DNA from: Caulobacter sp. S45
GTDB taxonomy: Bacteria; Pseudomonadota; Alphaproteobacteria; Caulobacterales; Caulobacteraceae
DNA length: 64,000 bases
Assembly (NCBI RefSeq): GCF_009765965.1
Contig: NZ_LMUL01000003.1
Span: forward strand, 103,979 to 167,978
Reading direction: 5' to 3'
This document shows positions 37,813 to 46,112 of this stretch, piece after piece; position 1 is the first letter of the stretch; each line of letters opens with the position of its first letter. The notes under the pieces are model-generated. The model saw only the letters and a list, made by a program, of their open reading frames with translations. It did not search any database and was not told where the DNA came from. Position numbers and translations under genes: made by a program.

Positions 37813-38640
37813 TCACACCCCCATCGCCAGCAGGGCCAGCGAGACCGCGCCCGCCAGCCAGCAATAGATGGCGAAGGGGTCGAAGGCCTTGAACTCGTGC
37901 TTCTTGAACCAGCGCATCAGCGCCCACAGGCTGACATAGGCCACCGCCCCCGCGACCACGCCGGCGCCCCAGGCCTGGGTGCTGAAGTGAGCGCCCTCCT
38001 TGTGCAGCTTGGGCACTTCCAGCACCGCCGCGCCCAGGATGATCGGGGTGGCGGTCAGGAAGGAGAAACGGGCGGCGTCCTCGTGGTCGAGGCCCGACAG
38101 GAAGCCGCCGACCATGGTGGTGCCGGAGCGCGAGATGCCGGGGATCAGCGCCAGGCACTGGCACACCCCGATGAACAGCGCGTGGCCCCAGCTCAGCTCG
38201 TCGATCCGCCGCGTCGCCTGGCGCTTCAGCCGCTCGGCCGCGAACAGGATCACCCCGTTCACGATCAGGAAGATCGCCGCGATCATGGCGCTGGCGAAGA
38301 CGTGGCGGAGCAGCTTCTCGAAGGCGAAGCCCACGACCACCGCTGGGATGGTCGCCACCACCACCCGCCAGAACAACCGGCGGTCCTGCTGGGCGCGGGC
38401 GCCGCGGTTCAGCAGCACGGCCATCGCGAAGTCCCACCAGTCCCGCCAAAAATAGACCAGCAGGGCGACCGCGGTGCCCAGGTGCATCACCACCAGGAAG
38501 GGCAGGAACCCCGCTCCGTTCTGGTCCACGTTCCAGTGCAGCAGCGACGGCACGATCACCGCATGACCAAGGCTGGAGACGGGGAACAGCTCCGTCACGC
38601 CCTGCAGCACCGCCAATAGAATGACCTGGATCGTCGACAC
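37813..38640 (-). CDS. uppP: Undecaprenyl-diphosphatase
   Basis: Membrane enzyme that dephosphorylates undecaprenyl pyrophosphate so the lipid carrier can be reused for cell-wall and glycan synthesis; its activity confers bacitracin resistance. The 275-residue protein has about eight membrane helices. Motifs are GVTELFPVSSLGHAV, a variant of the usual TEFLPISSTGH, and PGISRSGTTM. The start is GTG at 38640 with GGAGG 6 bases upstream. The in-frame extension to 38754 is rejected. The PEBP gene follows with overlap or a 2-base gap. Confidence 0.93.
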   Translation of the reverse strand: MSTIQVILLAVLQGVTELFPVSSLGHAVIVPSLLHWNVDQNGAGFLPFLVVMHLGTAVALLVYFWRDWWDFAMAVLLNRGARAQQDRRLFWRVVVATIPAVVVGFAFEKLLRHVFASAMIAAIFLIVNGVILFAAERLKRQATRRIDELSWGHALFIGVCQCLALIPGISRSGTTMVGGFLSGLDHEDAARFSFLTATPIILGAAVLEVPKLHKEGAHFSTQAWGAGVVAGAVAYVSLWALMRWFKKHEFKAFDPFAIYCWLAGAVSLALLAMGV

Positions 38641-38719
38641 CCGCCGCCTCCGCGTTGCAAGCCCTCCTTCTAGAGGGTGATCACGGAAAGTGGAGGCCGG
38701 TTTCGGTCGCGGCCGCGCT

Positions 38720-38734
38720 GTTTCTTCGAGAAAC
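38720..38734. promoter_or_regulatory. Inverted repeat upstream of the copper-protein genes
   Basis: GTTTCT-TCG-AGAAAC is a perfect 6-bp dyad with a 3-base centre, lying 80 bases before the YcnI-like start and 80 bases upstream of the divergent uppP start. It could be an operator for either gene. No matching regulator gene is in the window. Confidence 0.35.
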
Positions 38735-38813
38735 GCGGCGTGTGATCGATCCACGGGACCGAGGACGGGGTTTTGCGCGTAATTTCGCCCAGGTTCCGCA
38801 TAGATAGGAGACC

Positions 38814-39359
38814 ATGTTCAGACAATCCGCCTTGTCCGTCTCCCTCGTCGCCGCCCTTTCGGGGGTCTGCGGCGCCGCCGGGGCGCACGTCGTGCTGACC
38901 GAGCCCATGGCCCACGCCGGCGCCTCTTATGTTGGCCACTTCCGCGTCGGACACGGCTGCGCGGGCGCGGCCACCACCGCCGTCGAGGTCCGCCTGCCTG
39001 AAGGCGTGACCGCCGCCAAACCCCAGCCCAAGCCCGGCTGGACGCTTGAGATCAAGCGCGAACCCCTGACCCAGCCCGTGAAGGGCGAAGGCGGCGGCTT
39101 GCTGCATGAGCGGGTGGCGGCGGTGATCTGGCGCGGCCGGTTGCCGGACGATGAGTTCGACGAGTTCGCCCTGATGGCGAAGCTGCCCGCAACGCTTGGC
39201 CCGCTGTACTTCCCGACCCTGCAGACCTGCGAAAAGGGCGAGGAACGCTGGACCGACATCCCCGCGCCCGGCGCGGCCTGGGGTTCGGTCCCGCATCCGG
39301 CGCCCGTCGTGACGCTGGAGGCCGGCGGCGAGGACCCCATGGCCCACATGCATCACTGA
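38814..39359 (+). CDS. YcnI-family copper-binding protein
   Basis: YcnI proteins bind copper through a brace formed by the N-terminal histidine of the mature protein. In this 181-residue protein a signal peptide (MFRQSALSVSLVAALSG) ends near GAAGA, leaving His first in HVVLTEPMAHAG. The domain continues with the expected tryptophan (KPGWTLEIKREP) and AVIWRGRLPDDEFDEF. The tail MAHMHH is rich in His and Met and may add copper ligands. The ATG at 38814 has AGGAG just upstream. A PCuAC-type chaperone gene follows by 13 bases, forming a periplasmic copper pair. Confidence 0.9.
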   Translation: MFRQSALSVSLVAALSGVCGAAGAHVVLTEPMAHAGASYVGHFRVGHGCAGAATTAVEVRLPEGVTAAKPQPKPGWTLEIKREPLTQPVKGEGGGLLHERVAAVIWRGRLPDDEFDEFALMAKLPATLGPLYFPTLQTCEKGEERWTDIPAPGAAWGSVPHPAPVVTLEAGGEDPMAHMHH

Positions 39360-39372
39360 TCAGGACCCGATA

Positions 39373-39828
39373 ATGCGTCTCTTCCTCGGCGCCGCCCTCG
39401 CGCTCCCCGTCGCCTTCGCCAGCCTTGCGTCAGCCAACGCAGCCGCGCCGACGCCAGCCGTTTCCGTCAGCAATGCGTGGAGCCGCCCCGCCCTGCCCGG
39501 CATGTCCACCGGCGTGATCTACCTGACCGTGACCAACCACGCCGCCAAACCCATCAGCCTGATGGGCGGCTCGACCCCGGTGGCCGCCACGATGGGCCTG
39601 CACCGCTCGGCCATGTCGGGCGGCGTCTCGACCATGGAGATGGTCGATGAAGGGCTGGAGATCCCCGCCGGCGGGACCGTGAAGCTGGAGCCGAACGGCT
39701 ACCACATGATGCTGATGGGCCTGAAGGGCGGCCTCAAGGCCGGGACCAGCTTCCCCGCCATGCTGGGCTTCGGTCCGGCCGGGTCGACGAAGATCACCGT
39801 GCAGGTGCGCGCCACCCCACCGGAGTAA
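39373..39828 (+). CDS. PCuAC-family periplasmic copper chaperone
   Basis: PCuAC proteins carry Cu(I) to cytochrome oxidase in the periplasm. The 151-residue protein has a signal peptide (about 1-24) and the copper motif: His and Met in GLHRSAMSGGVSTMEMV and a second pair in NGYHMMLMGL, matching the H(M)x10Mx21HxM arrangement. It is co-transcribed with the YcnI-like gene 13 bases upstream. SenC, another CuA-assembly protein, is encoded near the left end of the window, so the two may serve the same oxidase. Confidence 0.92.
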   Translation: MRLFLGAALALPVAFASLASANAAAPTPAVSVSNAWSRPALPGMSTGVIYLTVTNHAAKPISLMGGSTPVAATMGLHRSAMSGGVSTMEMVDEGLEIPAGGTVKLEPNGYHMMLMGLKGGLKAGTSFPAMLGFGPAGSTKITVQVRATPPE

Positions 39829-39890
39829 AGAAGGGCTTGGCGTTTAGGCCCGAGGGAGGCGGGAAGCGGAGGCCTTCGAACAATAGTCGC

Positions 39891-40781
39891 TCACCCGGCG
39901 AACCGCTGCATAGGCGATCCCGCCACGTCCAGCGGGATCGCGAACAGGGAACCGTCCAGCGAATCCGGAGCCATGCTCTTCAGCTCCTGGTAGGCGGACG
40001 TCACGTAGAGCGTCCGAAGGTCCGGGCCGCCGAAACAACAGCTCGAGGGCTGCCTGACCGGCAGCTCGATCGTCCGGTCGACCCGCCCATCGGGGGTGAA
40101 GCGGATCACCTGGCCCGCGCCCCAGCGGGCGTTCCACAGACAGCCCTCCTCGTCCACCGCGGCGCCATCCGGATCGCCGGGAAACGCCTTGTCGAGGAAC
40201 AGCTTGCGGTTGGTGATCGCCGGGCCGTCGGGATCGTAGTCGAACGACCAGACCAGGCCCTCGCGGGTGTCGGCGGTGTAGAAGCGCGTCCCGTCCGGGC
40301 TCCAGCACAGCACGTTGGTGATGCCGACATGGCTCAGCATCTGCTTGGAACGCCCCTGGGCGTCGACGCAGAACAGGCCGCCCGACGAGCGGGTCAGCGG
40401 GACGCCCGCGCCGTCAGGTCCCAGATTGTCGGCCATGGTGCCGAACCAGATCCGCCCCTGGGGATCGGTGCCGCATTCGTTGGAGCGGTTGCCGGGGTCG
40501 GCGTCTGGCTTGGCGAACACCTTGGTCGCCCCGCTCTCCAGGTCGAGCCGGTACAGGCCGTCGCGCAAGGCCACCATGGCGTCGCCCTTGGTGGTCGGGA
40601 ACACCGCCGAACAGAACAGCTCGAAGCTCCAGCGGGTGATCGCCCCGCTCGACGGATGCAGCCGCTTGGCCTGCTTGCCGGGAATATCGGCCCAGAACAG
40701 GCTCTGGCTCTCGACGTCCCAGAACGGCGCCTCGCCGAGCTGGTCGCGCTCGGGACGTTCGATGATCTCCCACGCTGGCAT
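39891..40781 (-). CDS. SMP-30/gluconolactonase family protein
   Basis: The 296-residue six-bladed beta-propeller resembles senescence marker protein-30 (regucalcin), a calcium- or zinc-dependent lactonase of aldonolactones. Metal ligands are expected at the Glu in LGEAPFWD, the Asn in RSNECGTDPQGR, the Asn in TNVLCWSPDG and the Asp in GDPDGAAVDEEG. There is no signal peptide. A nearby sugar dehydrogenase, which would fix the pathway, is absent. The stop is about 60 bases from the convergent PCuAC gene. Confidence 0.9.
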   Translation of the reverse strand: MPAWEIIERPERDQLGEAPFWDVESQSLFWADIPGKQAKRLHPSSGAITRWSFELFCSAVFPTTKGDAMVALRDGLYRLDLESGATKVFAKPDADPGNRSNECGTDPQGRIWFGTMADNLGPDGAGVPLTRSSGGLFCVDAQGRSKQMLSHVGITNVLCWSPDGTRFYTADTREGLVWSFDYDPDGPAITNRKLFLDKAFPGDPDGAAVDEEGCLWNARWGAGQVIRFTPDGRVDRTIELPVRQPSSCCFGGPDLRTLYVTSAYQELKSMAPDSLDGSLFAIPLDVAGSPMQRFAG

Positions 40782-40849
40782 CGACCTGGATTTCCTCCGT
40801 GTTTCGAAGCTCTGGCGTGGGACGGGCCTGCGTGTAAAGGGGTGATGGC

Positions 40850-41608
40850 ATGATCCGCCTGTTCGTTCCAGAACCGCTCGCCGGGGGTGCAGACCTCGCC
40901 CTGTCGGTCGAGCAGACCCACTACCTCGTCAACGTCATGCGGCTTCAGCCCGGAGCCGAGCTGCTGGTGTTCAATGGGCGAGATGGGGAGTGGCGCGCCG
41001 TCCTGGCGCAGGCCGGCAAGCGCGGCGGGCGGCTGGCGGTCGCGGCGCGGACACGACCTCAACAGCTTCCGCCCGACCTCGACCTGGTCATGGCCCTGGT
41101 TAAGCGTGCACGGCTGGAGACCATCGTCGAGAAGGCGGCCGAACTGGGCGTGCGCCGTGTGCGCCTGATCACCACCCGGCGCACCAACGCCGACCACATC
41201 AAGGTGGCGCGACTGCAGGCCATCGCCACCGAGGCCGCCGAGCAGACCGGACGACTGGACGTGCCGGAAATCTGCGAGCCCGTGGCGCTCGACCGCCTGC
41301 TCGACGGCTGGGACGCCGACCGCGCCCTGATGTTCTGTGACGAGGCAGGCGACGCGCCCGACCAGCCCTGGGGCGGCGACACGGGGCGCGCGCAGCCGGC
41401 CCTGGCCGCCCTGGCGGCTCCCCCCGGCGGCCCGTGGGCGGTGCTGATCGGGCCGGAAGGCGGCTTCGCCCCGGAGGAGCGGACGCGGCTGCGCGGCCTG
41501 CCCTTCGTCACGCCCACCACGCTTGGACCCCGCATCCTACGCGCCGACACCGCCGCCATCTCCGCCCTGACCTTGTGGCAGGCGGCGCTGGGGGACTGGC
41601 GGCCTTAG
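40850..41608 (+). CDS. rsmE: 16S rRNA (uracil-1498-N3)-methyltransferase
   Basis: SPOUT-class methyltransferase that modifies U1498 of 16S rRNA. The 252-residue protein has an N-terminal PUA-like domain (FVPEPLAG ... HYLVNVMRLQPG) and the SPOUT domain with LIGPEGGFAPEE and LGPRILRADTAAISAL, both diagnostic. The ATG at 40850 follows a short gap after the divergent SMP-30 gene. gshA lies downstream but is separated by a palindromic repeat element. In many alphaproteobacteria rsmE and gshA are neighbours. Confidence 0.96.
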   Translation: MIRLFVPEPLAGGADLALSVEQTHYLVNVMRLQPGAELLVFNGRDGEWRAVLAQAGKRGGRLAVAARTRPQQLPPDLDLVMALVKRARLETIVEKAAELGVRRVRLITTRRTNADHIKVARLQAIATEAAEQTGRLDVPEICEPVALDRLLDGWDADRALMFCDEAGDAPDQPWGGDTGRAQPALAALAAPPGGPWAVLIGPEGGFAPEERTRLRGLPFVTPTTLGPRILRADTAAISALTLWQAALGDWRP

Positions 41609-41618
41609 AACCGTGGGC

Positions 41619-41731
41619 GTGCTGCGTCCTTCGAGACACCCCTTCGGGGCTCCTCAGCACGACGAGCCTTGGTGTTGCATAAACCTTCGTCATGCTGAGG
41701 AGCGGCGATAGCCGCGTCTCGAAGCACGCAC
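41619..41731. repeat. Intergenic inverted-repeat element (TCCTCAGCA type)
   Basis: The left arm (41619-41666) and right arm (41685-41731) are imperfect reverse complements, sharing CTTCGAGAC and GCTCCTCAGCA with GACGA. Each arm has its own internal hairpin, CCCC-TTC-GGGG on the left and GCGGC-GATA-GCCGC on the right, so the pairing is kept although the sequence differs. It lies between rsmE and gshA. No coding potential was seen, and no transposase. Confidence 0.75.
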
Positions 41732-41822
41732 TGCGGCTCTTGAGCGCCGTTCTCCGGAAGCCTATGTGGCGCAAGGGCGGCCGGGTCTCGAGACCGGGCC
41801 GGCCGTCGTTAGAGGACACCTT

Positions 41823-43190
41823 ATGGGCGACGCCGCTTTGCAAGACACGCCGCTCCAGCTTTCCGACCTCGCCGAATACCTGGCCAGCGGCTGTAAACCG
41901 CCGTCGATGTTCCGCGTCGGGGCCGAGCACGAGAAGTTCGGTTTCCGCACCACCACACTCCAACCCATTCCTTACGAGGGCGATGACGGGATCGAGGCCC
42001 TGCTCCGGGGTCTGATGCAGTTCGGCTGGACCGGCGTTTACGAGGCGCGCGACGGTGGCGAGACCCTGATCGCACTGACCCGCGACGGCGAGAACGTCAG
42101 CCTCGAGCCCGGCGGCCAGTTCGAGCTCTCCGGCGCGCCGCTGGAGACCATGCACGACATCTGCATCGAGACCTCCAAGCACTTGCAGGAGACCAAGATC
42201 GTCGCCGACAAGCTGGGCATCTCGTTCCTGGGCCTGGGCTTCTCGCCGATCTGGCGGCGCGACCAGGTGCCGGTCATGCCCAAGGGCCGCTACAAGATCA
42301 TGCGCGAATACATGCCCAAGGTCGGCTCGCTCGGCCTGGACATGATGTTCCGCACCTGCACCGTCCAGGCCAATCTCGACTTCGCGTCGGAGGCCGACAT
42401 GGTGAAGAAGTTCCGGGTCAGCCTGGCGCTCCAGCCCGTGGCCACCGCCCTGTTCGCCAACTCACCGTTCACCGAGGGCAAGCCCAACGGTTGGCTGTCG
42501 GCGCGCGCGGCGGTGTGGACCGACACCGACGCCGACCGCACCGGCCTGCTCGACTTCGTGTTCAAGGACGGCTTCGGGTTCGAGACCTATGCGAACTACG
42601 CCATCGACGTGCCGATGTACTTCGCCATGCGCAAGCACCGTTATCTCGACCTGTCGGGCAAGTCGTTCCGCGCCTTCATGGCCGGCGAGCTGGCCGAGCT
42701 GCCGGGCGAGCGGCCGACGCTGAAGGACTGGGGCGACCACCTCACCACCCTGTTCCCCGAGGTGCGGCTGAAGACCTATCTGGAGATGCGCGGCGCGGAC
42801 TCCGGCCCGCAATCCAGCCTGTGCGCCCTGCCCGCGCTATGGACCGGCATCCTCTACGACGACGCCGCGCTGGAAGCCGCCTGGGATCTCTGCAAGCACT
42901 GGACGACCGAACAGCGCACCGCGCTGCGCGTCGACGCTGCTCGCCACGGGCTGAAGGCGGTGATCGACGGCCGCTCGCTGCAGGACGTGGCCAAGGACGT
43001 GGTGGCCATCGCCCGCGACGGCCTGAAGACCCGCGCCCGCTTCAACGCCGCCGGCCAGGACGAACGCGCCTTCCTCAACCCCGTCTCTGAAGTCGCGGAC
43101 AGCGGGATCACCCCCGCCGAACGCCTGCTGGAGCTCTACCACGGCCCCTGGGCGGGCGATGTGAACCGGGTGTTCGAGCTGGCCTACTGA
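41823..43190 (+). CDS. gshA: Glutamate-cysteine ligase
   Basis: First step of glutathione synthesis: ATP-dependent coupling of glutamate and cysteine. The 455-residue protein belongs to the plant/alphaproteobacterial class: FRVGAEHEKFGF near the N-terminus, PGGQFELSGAP, the long MMFRTCTVQANLDF segment and RKHRYLDLSGKSFRAFM. The ATG at 41823 is preceded by GAGGA at 6 bases; the in-frame ATG at 41766 lies close to the repeat element and is rejected. No gshB is in the window. Confidence 0.94.
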   Translation: MGDAALQDTPLQLSDLAEYLASGCKPPSMFRVGAEHEKFGFRTTTLQPIPYEGDDGIEALLRGLMQFGWTGVYEARDGGETLIALTRDGENVSLEPGGQFELSGAPLETMHDICIETSKHLQETKIVADKLGISFLGLGFSPIWRRDQVPVMPKGRYKIMREYMPKVGSLGLDMMFRTCTVQANLDFASEADMVKKFRVSLALQPVATALFANSPFTEGKPNGWLSARAAVWTDTDADRTGLLDFVFKDGFGFETYANYAIDVPMYFAMRKHRYLDLSGKSFRAFMAGELAELPGERPTLKDWGDHLTTLFPEVRLKTYLEMRGADSGPQSSLCALPALWTGILYDDAALEAAWDLCKHWTTEQRTALRVDAARHGLKAVIDGRSLQDVAKDVVAIARDGLKTRARFNAAGQDERAFLNPVSEVADSGITPAERLLELYHGPWAGDVNRVFELAY

Positions 43191-43323
43191 GGGGGCATTC
43201 TTCCCGCTCCGCCGGTTGGCGATGGGCGTCGTTACCTGGCGGCAACCATACCTGAAGGCGAAACATTTACTCGGTCGCGGTAAAGTCGAATCGAAGCAGA
43301 TTAGACCTTATCCCGAGGCGGAA

Positions 43324-43440
43324 ATGGCCACACCTTTCGAAAAGCCGTGGTTCGAGCGCGCCGCAAGCGCCCTGGTCATTGGCGGCACCTGCGTCCTGAT
43401 GGCCGCGATCACCCTCTTCATGGGCCTGACCAACGGCTAA
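43324..43440 (+). CDS. Small single-pass membrane protein, 38 residues
   Basis: The ATG at 43324 gives MATPFEKPWFERAASALVIG, then a hydrophobic stretch (GTCVLMAAITLFMGLT) and a stop. GAGG stands 5 bases before the start. The frame is open upstream to 43216, but those residues are not convincing. I do not recognise a family. The protein stands alone between gshA and the secreted protein, with about 130 bases on either side. Confidence 0.6.
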   Translation: MATPFEKPWFERAASALVIGGTCVLMAAITLFMGLTNG

Positions 43441-43574
43441 GCGAGCTGGGCTCGAGCGGCCATACGCCTGTGGCTGCTCTCGACCGTTGCAGCCCGCCCA
43501 CGCAAATGCGATGCAATCAATCGTTGCGCTTCCGCCCACGTGGGACTTGGGGCGCCACGCTGAGGGGCAAGCGC

Positions 43575-44009
43575 ATGAGAATTGACCGGATCGGCATCGC
43601 CCTGTGCAGCCTAGGACTTTCGGCGGTGTATCCGTTGGCCAGCTCAGCACAGACGAGTTCCGAAGCGAATGTGGCGGATACGCCTGCCGCCGCGGGACAA
43701 ATAATTCACTGGGAAAAAATCCCCAGCAAAGGCGACCTGAGCAACTATGAGCCAGAACGCGCTCAGCGAATGGCTCAGAACGGTGAATCTTCCATGAGGT
43801 GCAAACTTCTTGCGGCAGGTACGCTAACCGATTGCGCAATAACTAGTGAAAATCCCCCAGGATTTGCGTTTGGCGTCGCGATGATTAAAATTTCCAAGTT
43901 TTTCAAGGCGACACCTACCAGTGAGGACAGGATGGTGTCGATCTTAGTTCATTGGGACTGGCACTATGGAGACACGTCAAGGATAGTAGCGGCCGTCACC
44001 GTCAACTGA
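43575..44009 (+). CDS. Secreted protein with TonB-C-like domain, AT-richer than neighbours
   Basis: The 144-residue protein has a signal peptide (MRIDRIGIALCSLGLSAVYP, cleavage near SSAQ-TS). The C-terminal half resembles the TonB C-terminal domain as found in stand-alone periplasmic proteins: MRCKLLAAGTLTDCAITSEN, then FGVAMIKISKFFKATP, with paired cysteines. There is no proline-rich spanner and no N-terminal membrane anchor, so it is not an energiser by itself. GAGGGG stands 7 bases before the ATG. Base composition and codon use from about 43680 to 44060 look AT-richer than the rest of the window, suggesting recent acquisition. Confidence 0.65.
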   Translation: MRIDRIGIALCSLGLSAVYPLASSAQTSSEANVADTPAAAGQIIHWEKIPSKGDLSNYEPERAQRMAQNGESSMRCKLLAAGTLTDCAITSENPPGFAFGVAMIKISKFFKATPTSEDRMVSILVHWDWHYGDTSRIVAAVTVN

Positions 44010-44150
44010 GTCCCGGTCGTAGAGGTATTGCTTATCGAACTTGAGCGCGGTTCCGGTCCCAATCGAAATTCTGAATCCGCTTCGCCTTATAAGCGCCCCG
44101 CAAGAGGTCTGCTATAGCTCCAAGCCGGCAAGAGCAATGTGGTGACTACA

Positions 44151-44951
44151 ATGGCGGCGGCTCAAGCACAGATTCGCGTCGGTATCGGCGGATGGACCTA
44201 CGAGCCCTGGCGCGGGACCTTCTTCCCCGACAAGCTGCCCCAGACCAAGGAGCTTGAGTACGCATCGCGCCAGCTCACGACCATCGAGGTCAACGGCACC
44301 TACTACCGGACCCAGCAGCCCAAGACCTTCGCCAAGTGGGTCGAAGAGACGCCGGACGACTTCGTGTTCGCAATCAAGGCGCTGCGCTTCTGCACCAACC
44401 GCAAGGTGCTGGCCGAGGCCGGCGAGTCGGTCGGCAAGTTCATCGACAGCGGCCTGACCGAGCTGGGCGACAAGCTCGGCCCGATCCTGTGGCAGTTCAT
44501 GCCCACCAAGAAATTCGACGCCGAGGACTTCGGCGCCTTCCTCGACCTGCTGCCCGACGAGAAGGACGGCCACCGCCTGCGCCACGCGCTCGAGGTGCGC
44601 CACGACAGCTTCCGCACGCCCGAGTTCGTCGCGCTGGCGAGGAAGCGCGGGGCGGCGATCGTGTTCGCCGATTCCGCCACCTATCCGACGCTGGCCGACA
44701 TCACCGCCGACTTCGTCTACGCCCGGCTGGAGGACGCCAAGGAAAAGGTCGAGACCGGCTACACCGCGGCCGAACTCAACCGCTGGGCGGAGGTGGCCAG
44801 GACCTGGGCCGAGGGTGGCGCGCCGGAGGGGCTGGACTATGTCGATCCCGCCAAGCCGGAAAAGACCCCGCGCGACGCCTTTGTCTACATGATCAACGGG
44901 GCCAAGGTGCGCGCACCGGCGGCGGCCAAGGCTTTGCTGGAACGGCTGTAG
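44151..44951 (+). CDS. DUF72 (YecE-like) protein
   Basis: The 266-residue protein has the DUF72 TIM-barrel pattern: VGIGGWTYEPWRGTFFP at the N-terminus, TTIEVNGTYYRTQ, FVFAIKALRF, GPILWQFMPT and LEVRHDSFRTPEF. The biochemical function of the family is not established to my knowledge. The ATG at 44151 is chosen; GTG codons at 44139 and 44142 are possible alternatives. The next gene starts on the base after its stop codon, so they are co-translated. Confidence 0.85.
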   Translation: MAAAQAQIRVGIGGWTYEPWRGTFFPDKLPQTKELEYASRQLTTIEVNGTYYRTQQPKTFAKWVEETPDDFVFAIKALRFCTNRKVLAEAGESVGKFIDSGLTELGDKLGPILWQFMPTKKFDAEDFGAFLDLLPDEKDGHRLRHALEVRHDSFRTPEFVALARKRGAAIVFADSATYPTLADITADFVYARLEDAKEKVETGYTAAELNRWAEVARTWAEGGAPEGLDYVDPAKPEKTPRDAFVYMINGAKVRAPAAAKALLERL

Positions 44952-45224
44952 ATGCGGCTGGACCTGCGCAATGTGGGGGTGGCGATCGGCCTGGGGCTGT
45001 TCGTCCTGGTCTGCGCCGCCTCGTTCTATTTCCTCGCTCACGACCCGAGCACGCCCGACGTGTTCAGCGGCCACGTCTACCCGCTGATCTCGCGCAACAT
45101 GCCCACGGTCTATCTGACCGACACCGAGCACGACCTGCTGCGCATCTGCTTCTTCGGCGCCATCGCCTGCATCTTCGTCGGCGTGGCGCTGCGGGGCGTC
45201 ATTCGCGATGGCCGGCGGCGCTGA
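44952..45224 (+). CDS. Two-pass membrane protein of unknown function, 90 residues
   Basis: I do not recognise this protein. It has an N-terminal membrane helix (VGVAIGLGLFVLVCAASFYF), a polar loop of about 40 residues (HDPSTPDVFSGHVYPLISRN and further), and a second helix (LLRICFFGAIACIFVGVAL) before a basic end. Its ATG directly follows the DUF72 stop, and the ABC ATPase GTG comes 2 bases after its own stop. It is too short to be a transporter permease alone but could be a membrane partner for either neighbour. Confidence 0.75.
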   Translation: MRLDLRNVGVAIGLGLFVLVCAASFYFLAHDPSTPDVFSGHVYPLISRNMPTVYLTDTEHDLLRICFFGAIACIFVGVALRGVIRDGRRR

Positions 45225-45226
45225 GC

Positions 45227-45976
45227 GTGCAGCCCCCTTCCGACGTGGTCGCAGCGCTGGAGGCCGTTACGGTGGACTATGGCGGCAGGCGTGCGCTCGG
45301 CCCGCTGTCGCTGGCGCTGCGGGTGGGCGAGACCGTGGCCCTGGTCGGGCCCTCCGGATGTGGCAAATCCACCGCCCTGCGCCTGCTGGCGGGGCTGGAG
45401 ACACCGACCTCGGGCGAGGTGCGGCGCACGCCGGGACGCGGCGAGACCTCGGTGGTGTTCCAGGCGCCCACCCTGGCCCCCTGGAGCTCGGCGTTGGCTA
45501 ATGTCGCCCTGCCGCTCGAACTGGCGGGCGTGGGCAAGGGCGAGGCGCGTGAACGGGCGCTGGCGGCCTTGTCCCAGGTCGGACTCGGCGGATCGGAGCG
45601 GTTGAAGCCGGCGCAGCTCTCCGGCGGCATGGCCATGCGGGCGTCGTTGGCCCGCGCCCTGGTCACGCGACCCCGGCTGCTGTTGCTGGACGAACCGTTC
45701 GCGGCGCTCGACGAGATCACCCGCCGCCGCCTGGCCGATGACGTGCAGGCCCTGGCGGCGGCGCTCAGGCCCGCCGTGGTGTTTGTCACCCACAGCGTCG
45801 AGGAAGCCGTCTATATGGCGTCGCGCGTGGTGGTGATGACCCCGGCGCCGGGGCGGGCGGCCAGCGAGACGGAGGTCGACGCCCCCACGCCTCGGCCGGA
45901 GGGTTTCCGAACCACGGCCCTGTTCCGTGGCGCGGTCGAGGCCATCTCCGCCCGGCTCGCCGGGGCGATGCGTTGA
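45227..45976 (+). CDS. Orphan ABC transporter ATP-binding protein (SsuB/TauB-like)
   Basis: The 249-residue ATPase resembles nitrate/sulfonate/taurine transporter subunits. Walker A is GPSGCGKSTALRLL, the Q-loop VVFQAPTLAPW, signature QLSGGMAMRASLARAL, Walker B LLLLDEPFAALDE and the switch is VTHSVEEAV. No permease or binding-protein gene is adjacent: upstream is the two-pass membrane protein, downstream a coiled-coil protein. The start is GTG at 45227. It may energise a permease encoded elsewhere, or act with the small membrane protein. The substrate is unknown. Confidence 0.85.
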   Translation: MQPPSDVVAALEAVTVDYGGRRALGPLSLALRVGETVALVGPSGCGKSTALRLLAGLETPTSGEVRRTPGRGETSVVFQAPTLAPWSSALANVALPLELAGVGKGEARERALAALSQVGLGGSERLKPAQLSGGMAMRASLARALVTRPRLLLLDEPFAALDEITRRRLADDVQALAAALRPAVVFVTHSVEEAVYMASRVVVMTPAPGRAASETEVDAPTPRPEGFRTTALFRGAVEAISARLAGAMR

Positions 45977-46112
45977 TAGGTCCGAGGGAATGCGGCAGGA
46001 AATGCGCCGCGACATCTTCACCAAACGCCCCAAACGCACTACATAGCCGATTGATTGCTGTGGCCGGACTCGGTTGGGGCGATCGCCCCCCGCCAACGTC
46101 ATTGAAAGCTAT

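Noticed and set aside
37816..38449. Open frame joining the PEBP protein to sequence inside uppP
   Set aside because: The upstream part is out of frame with uppP and lacks any domain; the signal peptide marks the true PEBP start.
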